Shown: positions 1-9,724 of the stretch, piece after piece
Position numbering within the stretch: the first letter of the stretch is position 1
Layout: every line of letters begins with the position of its first letter
NCBI GenBank assembly: GCA_025201375.1
Contig: JAIWZP010000066.1
Location: forward strand, 1-64,000
DNA from: Gongronella butleri
Taxonomy: Eukaryota > Mucoromycota > Mucoromycetes > Mucorales > Cunninghamellaceae
Length of the DNA: 64,000 nucleotides
Reading direction: 5' to 3'
Program-made: the position numbers and the translations under genes
The notes under the pieces: model-generated
The model's database searches: none
What the model was told of the DNA's origin: nothing
Seen by the model: the letters and a program-made list of their open reading frames with translations, nothing else

Positions 1-420
1 ATTCAGCACAAAATTTCCAACAAAAAAGCTTAAACCCCCAAAGCGCTACGACCACTTTTGAAAAATTCAGGGTCACTCAGGGGTCACACATTTCAATCTC
101 AGAAAATACCGAATTTGGGAAATTTCGAACTCGGAGTGATCAATGCATCCCAAACAGGTAAGTCCGACAATTTGCTATTGGCAGACAAAATAGCAGGTCG
201 CCCCAACTTACGAAAAATGCTCAAAGAGTGACGCATGAACGGCGATCGACTTGAGAAAATTGCCTACATTGGTGCGAATTTTTTTTTGCAAACATTTAAG
301 GTTTGAGACTTCCAAATTAAGTTGCGGAGATTGCATGAAATTTTTATTTTTTTTCTATTTTTTTATTTTGCTGATCCACATATTTTTATACGATGTGTGG
401 GCTGCAGCCTGCAGAAATTG
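1..420. repeat. Dispersed repeat family R1, copy 1 (cut by window edge)
   Basis: This stretch aligns by eye, in the same orientation, with about 39390-39885. Shared blocks include the run of C after TTAAA near base 30, GACCACTTTTGAAAAATTCA, GATCAATGCATCCCAAACAG, TTGCTATTGGCAGACAAAAT, AGAGTGACGCATGAACGG and a final GGGCTGCAG. Similarity starts at base 1, so the unit probably continues off the left edge. No coding potential is visible. The family is not one I recognise. Copy 2 differs by carrying a run of TACAGTA heptamers where this copy has plain T-rich DNA. Confidence 0.8.
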
Positions 421-1068
421 TCATGGTCCGGCCCGCTCTCATCCCTGTGTCCATGATGTTGTCTTCGGCGTCGACGCGTCCGACCATGTTGGGTGGCGAC
501 GCTTGGCACGGGCTCGGTCTGGCGAGCCGCGTAGCCGCGTATGCGGCGTGGTGCGGGTGGCAGCGAGCTTGTTGGCGTGTAAGACGGGTCAGTCATGTGG
601 TGAGGGTGAATAGCCTCTTTTATTGTTGTCAACACGAGAGAGAGAGAAGGGGACGAACGATGCTGGTGTTGAGAACGGTAAGGAAAAAGAAAGAAAAGAA
701 AAAAGGGAACAGGCAGAAAAGGTAAGAAAAAAAGGAAGAGAAAAATAAAGGGAGAACAGGGGGGAAGAGCCACCACGGCGTTGGCGATCAACGGATGGGG
801 GTCTGCCACCGAGGTCGCACAACAATGCCGAGCGGAATTAGGCGGGATTGGGCGCGTCGCGTCGCGCCCCGACGCGTAAAAGAAGGGAAAAAGGAAAACA
901 GCGATTGCGCACGATCCAGAGGTGCCAGCGAGATGGGGAAAGGAGTGTTGGGAAGCTGGCGACCTTGGGCGTGTGATGGAGATGGTTTTGAGCTTGGGCG
1001 AGAAGAAAAGTGAGAAAGAAACAAAAAAAGAATTTGTCCAGATGGGATCATGACAGAAATGACCACCG
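421..1068. other. Gene-free spacer with purine-rich tract
   Basis: No gene was supported. 640-780 is strongly purine-rich (A/G runs) on the + strand, and 880-1030 is similar. The open frames here on either strand are low-complexity products of that composition, with no splice logic and no family resemblance. Confidence 0.5.
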
Positions 1069-1084
1069 ATGCAAAATTTTCAAA

Positions 1085-1355
1085 CTCAAGCTAGCGCGCT
1101 GCAAGTCATCCCATTAAATGCTTTGATCCCTGGTTTCAAGCAAATCTGTAATAAAAATCGGGAGCCGATTAGGCCGTTGTCGAGCAAATCGACATCAAAG
1201 AAATTGTCGAAAAAAACTGTTTTCTCTGTCAGTTTTGTTCAGATCGCAGTGAAACTTGTTTCATTCGACAGAGATTTTGCAGCTCCATTCGACACGTTAA
1301 AAACACCGCGGATTGTTTACACAGATGTCGAGAAAAGTGAGTCTGAAAATTAATC
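1085..1355 (+). repeat. Degenerate repeat R2, copy 1
   Basis: This aligns with 2236-2515 in the same orientation. Shared blocks include CAAGCTAGCGC versus CACGCCAGCGC, TCATC(C/T)CATTA(A/G)ATGCTTTG, AGCAAATCTG(T/C)AATAAAAATCGGG, TCAGTTTTG or CCAGTTTTG, CTTGTTTCATTCG versus CTGGTCTCATTTG and CAGAGA. Roughly 280 bp each, with scattered substitutions, so it is an old duplication. The short open frame across it is probably incidental. Confidence 0.6.
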
Positions 1356-2235
1356 CAATGTTTGATCGATTTTTGCAAGCATGCAAAGTTCGTTCATAGG
1401 GCAAGCAAACAATCCGAAAATGACACCCGTGTGTGTCTCTTTCGATTGATGCCATTTTCACCGCGATTCACAAAATATTTTGAGATTCTCTGCTAAATTT
1501 GTGAAAATACCGGCATTTTGGATTCATCTGCACAAGGACGACCAAGTCGACCGCAGGTTTTTAAGAGTTTGTAGGAAATGGACGCCCGAAAATAACCCAA
1601 TGCATAGATTTGGAGAGGCGACACAATCTTGGTCTGTGGCCTTTAAGACTAGATTTGTGAAAAAACTATGAAAAATTGCCAACTTTTTAAAATATTGTCG
1701 ACAACCGGTTTTTAACATTTCTTTATAAATTGACGTTGCCGAAATGACCTGAAATGGCTAATTTTGGAACCGATTCAATGACGTTTTGTAGCAGTCAGCA
1801 TTGCATTTGTGAAACTCCGTGAAATCAGTGCATGTCTCGACGACGACCAGAGCGACCTCTGGTTTTTATTTTTTTCTGAAAAGAGGAGCGTTAAAAAATA
1901 CAGGATGTTAAGTTTGGCATAGCTTGAACATGATTTTATCGCGAAATGTTTTTTTGAAAAATGCGTTACAGCCAAAATTTCAGCAATGTCATACGGTAAG
2001 TCACTCACGGAACCATCTGTTTGACATCGAGGTTTTAATTTTTTTCTGAAAAGAGAGGAGCGAGAAACCATAGTTGGGAAAGTTTCGTGGTGTTGCGACA
2101 ACCGACAAGTCTTTGGTGGTGAAATGATTTTTTTCGAATTTTGGAAAAAAAAAGTTGGTCAGGTCAAAATGCATCCATGATAGAGGGTCCCCCGCTTGAG
2201 AGGCTTAAGCACAGACAGAAAATCCAAATCCGTTT
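1356..2235. other. AT-rich spacer between R2 copies
   Basis: No gene found. Two short similar segments, 1860-1893 and 2032-2064, both read GGTTTT then a T run, then TTCTGAAAAGAG and GGAGCG. They suggest another small local duplication. The remaining open frames are under 110 codons and show no recognisable protein. Confidence 0.4.
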
Positions 2236-2515
2236 GGCAACCTACACGCCAGCGCTTGGAGAGTCATCTCATTAGATGCTTTGCCCCCCTCTTGCTAAGC
2301 AAATCTGCAATAAAAATCGGGTGTTGACTTGCCGGATGACGAGAAAAAAGCGATTGAAGTCAAATTTTAGAAACATGAATTTCTCGACCAGTTTTGGTCG
2401 CACGCTAGTTAAGCTGGTCTCATTTGGCAGAGAATCTATTTCTGCATTTTTATCACTGCAAGCTTGCCGACGGCCACCTTGTTCCTTGTCGAGAAATTTG
2501 GAGTTGAAGTTTTAA
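2236..2515 (+). repeat. Degenerate repeat R2, copy 2
   Basis: Second copy of the unit described for 1085-1355. It keeps the ATGCTTTG, AGCAAATCTG and AATAAAAATCGGG anchors and then diverges. There is no coding evidence. Confidence 0.6.
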
Positions 2516-2719
2516 ATCTGGCGTTGCAGGTGTAAAAAGGTTACGCATCGGCTTTGCCATGTTAAGATAAAATGACCTCCGCACGAATCTCTTTCCGCTT
2601 GTAAGTTTACAGCATGATCGAATAACAATTTAGCACGACAGGACCGAAATTGTGAATTTCTAGCTTTTCTTGTCAACGTCCTGATCAACCTCCGGATTTT
2701 ACTTTGTTTCCGAGATGCA

Positions 2720-3012
2720 AGTATGATATCCTATCACAGGTACTGTATGATACATGTTTTGGTTTGGGAGCCGGGCCGTGAACCCGTGATGCTTATGATA
2801 AATTTTGATTTGAGTGCCGCCGCATGATGAGCAGCCCAGGCTATGATATCATACACCCAATTATGATATGAAACTGCGTTTTGAAAATTCTATAGGTATA
2901 ATACACGCTTGTCTCAGAGCCATTTCCGAGATTCCGACAGGCATTTGCTCCTCTCATTGTTACGCAATCGCATCTTCTCGTGCTCCAAGGGCATAAATCG
3001 CACCTATGATAG
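2720..3012. repeat. Cluster of TATGATA heptamers
   Basis: TATGATA (or its complement TATCATA) occurs at 2722, 2746, 2794, 2842, 2847, 2862 and 3005. A TACTGTA lies at 2741. No gene covers it. A second, looser TATGATA group lies at 12705-12889. Function unknown. Confidence 0.6.
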
Positions 3013-3163
3013 GTACCTCCTTTTTGCGCAAAACCTCTTCCTCAAAATGCATAGTTGAACGCGTTAAGACACGTCAATGCCGGTACAAAAAAAAAAGAAA
3101 TCCAAATCCCAAATGTTGTTTATTGCGGCCATTGCTGGAGGCTCGACAGCGCGACGCGATTGT

Positions 3164-3322
3164 CTAATGGTATGAGGGGCGTGATGAAGGAGGAGGGGGC
3201 CCATTGTATCCATGGTGAGGCATGGGCGGGCGTGGAGCGCCACCGCCATAGGGAGGAGGTCTTGGGCCGCCACCACCACCTGAAAAGTAAAAAGAAAAAT
3301 TAGACAAGCGAGGTGATGGGTG

Positions 3323-3353
<31 letters not shown>

Positions 3354-4106
3354 CCATGAGTGCAGGCGTGCGCGTGCTTCACTTACGGCTCATTGGACCC
3401 GTGGACATGTTGCCAAAAGGCGGGAATCCAGGTCGACCAGGCATGAATGGGGGACGTGGACCGCCAGGGCCAGCAGAGACTGCAATAAAATTAAAAATTG
3501 TGTGAGCACAGTGCATCTGTCGGGATCAGTCATGTTGGACATTACGTCTTTCTGGGTAAAAGCTGCTACTGCCGTTGTACATATTGGGGATAGCTGACGA
3601 AGAGAAGCGAAAATAATAAAAACGATGAGAATGGTGAATTAAGCCCTTCAAATGTATTCATGAGCGTGTATTTACGTTGATTTGACACCTCGTAGGCCCT
3701 GACAATCTCATTGACGATGGCTTGCGTCTGATACGGGTTCAATTCTGTAGATCAAAAAGAACAAAAATTGTCAGCATGACGCTGGATCGTGTCTTGAGAC
3801 AGCTTTTGACCAAGAATTTTGAGCATACCTGTGTAATAAGCGCGCACGTTGTTTATATGGTTGCGCCCAAGGTTGTGACCCTTGCGTACGGAGGCTATGA
3901 AAAGAAGAAACGGGCAGGAAAAAAGAGACCATTTCAGCGAAAATGGACGGCGATAGTCGTTTTTTTTCGTGTTTTCTCTCTCTGTGGTTGTTCTTACGGC
4001 TGTCGTGGGTTAGATACACGTCGCAATATTCTACAAGAAAACGTGTGAGTAGGCGATTTATGCACAAAAGCGATGGATTTGCTTTACCACAATAATATTT
4101 GGGCAT
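3164..4106 (-). CDS. U1 small nuclear ribonucleoprotein C (U1-C)
   Basis: U1-C is the zinc-finger subunit of U1 snRNP that stabilises pairing of U1 RNA with the 5' splice site in the nucleus. The joined product is 147 residues from seven exons: 4088-4106, 3998-4030, 3829-3894, 3676-3744, 3546-3593, 3387-3479 and 3164-3279. All introns are GT-AG and the phases close. The N-terminus MPKYYC is the family hallmark. The U1-type C2H2 finger is C6, C9, H24, H30, at the same spacing as the human protein, followed by the HDSPSVRK and NHINNVRAYY blocks. A helix with LNPYQTQAIVNEIV follows, then a Pro/Gly/Met-rich tail typical of U1-C. The first exon codes only six and a third codons. It is divergent from the PIG-V gene, with 127 bp between the starts. 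Identification is firm; exon ends in the tail are slightly less sure. Confidence 0.93.
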
Positions 4107-4233
4107 GAGGACGGAAGGGAAGGAAGCACAAGAGCCATTGGCAGCCCATCCTCCTATTTTTATTTGATTTCAAAGCGCGCGCTCACAACTTCTTTTTTTT
4201 TCTGTCCTTTTTTTCCCTCTTTTTTTTTTTTAT
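4107..4233. promoter_or_regulatory. Divergent promoter, U1-C / PIG-V
   Basis: These 127 bp separate two divergent starts. T runs lead into the + strand ATG. No clear TATA box is visible. Shared control is possible but not shown. Confidence 0.4.
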
Positions 4234-5756
4234 ATGAACGACGTCGTTGGTGTTGCTGTAGCGACGCGTGTGGTAACAGTGGCGCTTGGCACGGTTGCAT
4301 ACATGGTGGCTGGCAGCTACGACACGTCCGCCGAGCTTGTGCTTGACTGGGGCTCGCCATGGAACATTTTTGTGCGCTGGGACGCCATCTACTTTCTCGA
4401 TATTGCGCAGCGCGGCTACGTTTACGAGCAAGCGTCCGCGTTTTTCCCGCTGCTTCCCTATCTCGCTCATGCGCTCTCTGTCTCAGGTAAAGGGAATGTG
4501 TGTGGCTGTTGCTTTTGGCCGCCATTGACCGCGAAATGCGTGCTCACGTCTTTTTTTTTTTTTTTTTTGCCAGTTTTTAAGCCATTGCACGTGTTTCTGG
4601 GCGAGCAGTATACCTTGGTGCTCGCGGCCGCCCTGATATCCAACATTAGCTTTGTGCTTGCCGCTGTCTATCTTTACAAGTAAGCAATGGGCCCATCGAC
4701 ATGGTCATTGGGACACGCATTGGTCATGTTTTCTCATTTTTTTTTTTTTTTAGACTGACACGCGCGGTGTATCCATCGCATCCGCGCCTGGCACGGTACG
4801 CGTCAATTGCCTTTTGTGTGTCGCTGCCGTCCATGTTCATGTCCGCCTTTTACACAGAATCGCTGTTTGCGCTACTGACCTTCATGGGCATGTATGCTGC
4901 GGTCAAGGGCCAGTATCTCGCTGCGTCGCTCGTGTGGGCCATCGCGTCCGCGACACGGTCCAATGCCATTGTCTATGCCGGCTTTTTCTTTTACGACCTC
5001 GTGTGGCAGCAAAAACGCGTGTCAAGGGTAAGGAACACGAAAAAAAAGATGAAATAGGGCAAAAGGTCGCCTGTTCCCATGGAGGCTTATGGCTCCTTTA
5101 TTTTTCTTTTCGCATGATAGATCGTTCTTGGTCTTTTGCGCGCCATGGTGTATAGCGGTGTGACGGTGAGCGGGTTTGGCGGGTTCCAATGGCTGATGTA
5201 CCGGTGGTACTGCCAAGGTTCGTCGTTTTTGTCGCCGCGTCCGTGGTGCAGCGCTTCCCCGCCCTTGGCGTACACGTACATTCAGAAAGCGTACTGGGAC
5301 AATGGGTTTATGGCGTATTACGAGCTGAAACAGGTGCCGAATTTCTTGCTTGCGATGCCTGTGATTGCATTGAGCGTGTATGGTCTTTACGTGTACGCGT
5401 TGCGCGACTGGCGCTGGGTTGTGTCGCTCGGCAAGACGCGTGTTCGTGCTTTGGACGCGTCAAAAGGCAAGAAAAAGGAGGGCGACGCGGACTATGCGCG
5501 CGCGCTGCCGTTTATGGTGCTTTGGGCGTTTTTGCTCGTGTATGCAACGACCTGTATGCATGTGCAAGTGATCCTCCGGTTCTTCACGTCGGTCCCACCT
5601 CTCTATTGGACCATTGGCCAGCTGTGGCTCGACGGATTTGGCGCTGCGGGTGCCAATTGCACAAAACGCGCCGTGGCGCGCATTTCTCTCTTGTATTTTG
5701 TTCTCTATGGCCTCGTGGGCACCGTGCTCTTTGCCTGCTTTCTCCCACCTGCATGA
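4234..5756 (+). CDS. GPI18: GPI mannosyltransferase 2 (PIG-V/Gpi18)
   Basis: This ER membrane enzyme adds the second mannose to glycosylphosphatidylinositol anchors, using dolichol-phosphate mannose. Exons 4234-4486, 4574-4679, 4754-5027 and 5121-5756 join to a 422-residue protein. The conserved N-terminal luminal block reads RWDAIYFLDIAQRGY, with E and AFFPLLP just after it. Central hydrophobic segments follow, then the family's C-terminal YIQ, YWDNGFM, YY and VPNFLLA motifs. Many hydrophobic helices are visible, as expected for a polytopic mannosyltransferase. Introns carry T runs immediately before the acceptor AG. A lysine-rich, low-conservation loop (KGKKKEGD) lies in exon 4. The gene is convergent with NDK, only 93 bp away. 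Confidence 0.9.
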
Positions 5757-5849
5757 CCATGATTTTAAAAAAGCAAATTTGTACTATTTATTTCTTGTTT
5801 TCCAGAAGGATGGAAAAAAAAGAGCAAGCGCGGCGCCGTGGCATTGCGC

Positions 5850-6510
5850 TTATTCGTAGATCAAAGACTTGAGGGGGTTGGCATACTCCTTGACACCGTT
5901 GGGGAACCACAAGGCGATCTCGCGCTCGGCGGACTCGACGGCGTCGGAGGCGTGGACGATGTTGCGGCCACTATGAGAGAAATAAAAAAGATTGAGCGCG
6001 CTTGTTCCCACCCTCTCCTTTTTTTTTCACTTACACCTGGATGCAGTAGTCACCACGGATGGAGCCGGGGAGCGAGGCAAGGGGGTTGGTCTCACCGACC
6101 ATCTAAAAATGCCAAAAAAACGAGAAAATGAGCACTCGATCCATTGGACGCGACGGATGGAGGACAGGTCTTACCATGCGGCCAGTCTTGACGGCCTGAA
6201 GACCGGAGAAGACAATGGCGACGACGGGGCCGGAGAGCATGTACTCAATCAAGGCAGGGAAGAAGGGCTTGCTCTTGAGGTCTTGGTACTAAATCCACAC
6301 CAAAAAGAGAAAAAAAACGAGATGAATGATTTGATGCGCGCGCCATAGGGAAAAAAAAACACGTACGTGCTCCTCGAGGCGCTCCTTGGTGGGGTGGATA
6401 AGCTCCAAGGCAGCCAATTGGTAGCCGCGCTGCTCGAAGCGCTTGAGGATTTCACCAACGAGACCGCGTTGGACACCGTCGGGCTTGACCATAACATAAG
6501 TGCGTTCCAT
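5850..6510 (-). CDS. NDK1: Nucleoside diphosphate kinase
   Basis: This enzyme transfers the gamma phosphate of ATP to nucleoside diphosphates through a phospho-histidine, mainly in the cytosol. Exons 6367-6510, 6175-6288, 6035-6102 and 5850-5970 give 148 residues, the usual family length. The start is [18 protein letters not shown], carrying the conserved VKPDGV. KTGRMMVGETNP follows in the middle, and RNIVHASD holds the catalytic His at about position 115. The exon 3/4 junction was set by the canonical donor GTAAGT, which restores the QVGRN block. It ends with IYE. It shares a 454-bp divergent promoter with TRM112. Confidence 0.96.
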
Positions 6511-6964
6511 TTTTGAATTATCTGTTTTGAGAAAGAAGGGGAAAGAAGAACAAGAAAATTTTTTTTGAAAGAGGATCCTTTTGTGTATTTTTCAGGTCCC
6601 GCCTTGTTTGGTGCAACTCCAAATGCCGTTGCTCCCGTTCTGCACGCGTCAAACGCCATGGCACGTCATTGGTCGCACTTTGCAGCAGGTGTCACGGCCT
6701 TAAGGTCGATTAAAAGCCATGTTCGCTTTGCAAATGCATAAAATACATAAAAATGGAATCAATTGCATCCCAAGCCATTGCGAGGAGGCCAAACGGGGGC
6801 GTGGTTCATGCAAAAGCGACACGCGTGCCTTTTTTTTAAAACAGGTGGCTTGGGCCCGCATGGCACCCAAAATGGGGGGGAAGGGGTTCCAATCCCCGAT
6901 TTTTTTTTTCTTTTTCACTTTTTCACTTCTTTTCTACATACACCACCTACATAACCGCGCCAAC
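6511..6964. promoter_or_regulatory. Divergent intergenic region, NDK / TRM112
   Basis: 454 bp between two starts. It holds an A/T-rich segment with TGCATAAAATACATAAAAATGG near 6735-6756, several CCATTG/CCAATCC blocks, and a pyrimidine tract (about 6900-6945) leading to the TRM112 ATG. No other gene is seen. Confidence 0.4.
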
Positions 6965-7480
6965 ATGAGACTCATTACACACAATATGCTGCAGTGCCAC
7001 GCCAAGAACTGCAACACGAACAATTTCCCTCTGCGCTTTGAAAACGTCGAGGTGGAGCAGATCGAGGCCGACTTTAACCCCGAGTTCCTTGTCAATATGC
7101 TGCCCAAACTCGACTGGCCTGCGCTTGCCTCCACGGCCGTCCAGGTAAGCCACACATACACACTGTGCCCTCAATCGACACCAATTTGTCTCTTTTTGCA
7201 TTCTCATTTTTTTTTTTTTTTTTTACGCGTAGCTCGGCATTGCCAATGTGCCCCAGGAAGTCCCTGCCGATGCTGCCGAGAATGAGGAGTTCCTCAAGGC
7301 ACTGCACAACCTGCTGCTCGAGGTAAAAAGCGCGTGCAATGGAGCCAATTTGTGTCTTATTCTTTTTTTCGGTATTAGACACACGTCCAGCAAGGCCAAA
7401 TGGTCTGCAACAACTGCCAGCACATCTATCGCATCAAGGACGGCATCCCAAACATGCTCTTGGCTGAACACGAAATCTAG
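6965..7480 (+). CDS. TRM112: Multifunctional methyltransferase activator Trm112
   Basis: Trm112 is the small zinc-binding partner that activates tRNA, rRNA and translation-factor methyltransferases (Trm9, Trm11, Bud23 and Mtq2 classes in yeast). Exons 6965-7144, 7233-7322 and 7379-7480 join to 123 residues. The start MRLITHNMLQC and the second cysteine in HAKNC give the first zinc pair. VCNNCQHIYRIKDGIPNMLL gives the second pair and the classic C-terminal hydrophobic strand. The length matches the family. Both introns are short, and the first has a long T run before its acceptor. The gene is convergent with the downstream unknown gene. Confidence 0.94.
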
Positions 7481-7557
7481 ATCAGCACGAAATCGGCCTC
7501 ATTTTTACCTTTTTTCACTTTTCTTCGCATCGCCACACAACACATACCGATCGCTCT

Positions 7558-7592
7558 TTGCACACACGTACACACACACGCACACACATATA
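7558..7592. repeat. CA/CG-flavoured microsatellite
   Basis: An imperfect ACACAC repeat (CACACGTACACACACACG and on) lies between two convergent genes, probably in untranslated sequence. Confidence 0.6.
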
Positions 7593-7654
7593 CAAATCCC
7601 CTCAATTGCTATGATATCACTTTTTTCATTTGAAATGAATGCACCCGTTTTGTT

Positions 7655-8751
7655 TTAATTCACGTGCGACTTCCAATTTTCGAAATCGGTGTCATTTGGC
7701 AGTGGGGGGCTGGCTAGTTTTTGCTTGTTTCGACGGCGCTTATTTTTCTTTGACGTGGGAGTGACATCATAGGGTGGATGGTCGCGCAATTGGGGTGGGG
7801 GCTGGTCGCGTTGCTGCTGAGCCAAGTCTTTCCAATGCTCTTCCTGGCGCCTATGGATGGCCTCAAGGTGCTCCGGCGCGGTTGCGGCGTCCTCCTCGTA
7901 TGCGGTTGTGTCTGCGGGGTCAGGGGCCGTGAATGCGCTCTGTGTCGCGTCATACGCGTCGTCTGGAGCGTCTGGTAGCCCTCGTGCCGATTCGGCGAGA
8001 TTGTACTTTGTTTCCGGCCTGTTTTTGAGGGTGGCGGCGCGACGCGCGTCGTCGCGCCATTGCACTTGGTCGTCCTTGGTGACCTGGCTCTGGACATCAT
8101 CGTAGCTCAGGTCGGACGGTGCAGAAAATGCAGCCTCGCCCTCGAGCGCCGTGCCATTGGATTTTTCGGTGGTGCTTTCACCCGCGTGGAGCGAAGGGAA
8201 TAAGAAATCAAGCACCTTGTCGGTCCATGTTTCACCATGGGCTGGCGCGCCCGCACCCTTGCCGTCATCGTATTCATTCAGCATCGCCGCCATCTTGTCC
8301 ACAAAGTGCTGCTCATCCGTCGCCGTGACGATCCCCGACGTGCGTCGAATGGCTGATTTATTTTTTTTTAAAAAAAAAGAGGTAAATGATGCGTTGATCG
8401 AGGCCAACCCCCCACGAAAATGAAAATATCGTAAAATCTACCTTTGATGGCCGTCTCGTTGAGTCGATCAATCCACGATTCGCGTCGTTGATCGTTTTTG
8501 TGAGAAGGAAATAGCCATTTTCCTTGTTGGCCACTACCACTAGCGCCACCACCACCCGCTCCTGATGCGGGTTCGACGTCGATTTCGCCATTGAGCGACA
8601 AATTTCGCCGGCGGCGTTGCTGCGCACGCTTGGGCACCGCGGCCGCTTCGGTGGATGTATCGAGGTCATCGTCGTGGCTCCTCTGCAAGCTGTCATGACG
8701 TTCCAATTGTGGCAATGGCTTCTTATGCTCGTTTTCCTGCTCTTTGTCCAT
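7655..8751 (-). CDS. Uncharacterised 335-residue acidic/charged protein
   Basis: I do not recognise this protein. Exons 8442-8751 and 7655-8352 join through a GT-AG intron that contains a T9A9 block, giving 335 residues. The first third is low complexity: E/H/R-rich, then a Gly/Ser stretch. The most protein-like segment spans the splice junction. It runs from GKWLFPSHKN through SWIDRLNETAIK to EQHFVDKMAAMLNEYD, and ends with a hydrophobic WTDKVLDFLFPSL. The rest is charged, with a lysine/arginine-rich SKKNKRRRNKQK near the C-terminus that could be a nuclear localisation signal. No transmembrane segment is visible. The start is the first ATG of the open frame. A continuous frame across an intron supports a real gene, but the function is unknown. 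Confidence 0.6.
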
Positions 8752-9215
8752 TTTTCAATAAAAAAAAGAGAATGGGAATGGTGGAAAAAAGGAAAAAAAA
8801 AGACGATGGCAAGACAACGGCATCCACTAATGCTTTCCAATTGCAGGGGTGCGCTCTTTTTTTTTCTGCACATGGCAGCTGCATTTTTCATGCAACACGG
8901 CAAATGGCTGCCTGTTGCACAGAAATGCCAATTCGAGCGGACCTCGTTTCCAGCCAATTGGCCATTGGCCCGTCCCCACAGATCAACTACCAGCATGGCA
9001 TTGCGAACAAATGAGGCATTCATTGTTCAGGTAAGAAATGGCACACCACAAAGCACCCGCAACACAAAATCAAAAGAAAAAAAAAAGCAAAAAGAGGTCG
9101 CCGAGAATCCGTTGGGCATCCAGCCTGGCTTGACCAGGTGACAAGCACCCCAATGCACGAATCACTAGCGCGCGACGGGCTTGGCGAAAAAAAAAAACGT
9201 GAAACCTTCTTTTGG

Positions 9216-9252
<37 letters not shown>

Positions 9253-9724
9253 CACAAATGACGTGTGGCGGTCTCCACCAGGATGATCTTGAGGCAAAAA
9301 AAAAAAAAAAAATTCTGATCGTGTCCCCCAGGGTCGAAATTAAAAATAGACAGTTGGCAAACAAGAAGTATGGCCACACCCATCACCTTGGCATTTTCCC
9401 TTTTTCCTTTATTTTTCACCCCCATGAAACGATGCTGAGCGCGGGGATCCAGCTCCTTGGGGGATCGTCGCAGTGTAGAATCCGGCAAGCGGATCAATTG
9501 GGCAGCAAGGGCGTGTCAGTGCCAAGGCCGCTTTCCAATTGATTGGCTCACGCGGGTCACCCTATATAATATAAAGGGGGCGGAGAAATGCCAGCCCCAT
9601 TTCCCTGTTTTCTCTTCTTTTTTTTTTTTTTATCGACCCCCACCCCTTTCGTTTCCCTTTTTTTTTTTTTTTTTGCTCGTTTCTTTTTTCTTTCTTCTGC
9701 CCCACCTCTCTCTCACTATATCAT
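8752..9724. other. Divergent spacer, 973 bp
   Basis: No gene was supported. The region includes a 36-nt T run at 9217-9252 and a 17-nt A run near 9296-9312. It ends in a TATA-containing promoter for the downstream gene. Open frames here are driven by the homopolymers. Confidence 0.5.
9563..9575 (+). promoter_or_regulatory. TATA box of the Q-rich gene
   Basis: TATATAATATAAA lies about 150 bp upstream of the ATG at 9725. It is followed by two T-rich tracts and a pyrimidine-rich leader. Position and sequence fit a fungal core promoter, although the leader would be fairly long. Confidence 0.5.

Noticed and set aside
7558..7592. CA repeat as a telomere-like or CRISPR-like array
   Set aside because: It is a simple short microsatellite with no spacer structure or telomeric unit.
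8617..9141. Possible + strand gene overlapping the start of the unknown minus gene
   Set aside because: Its frame is antisense to the real first exon and then runs through homopolymer spacer. No domain and no splice support.
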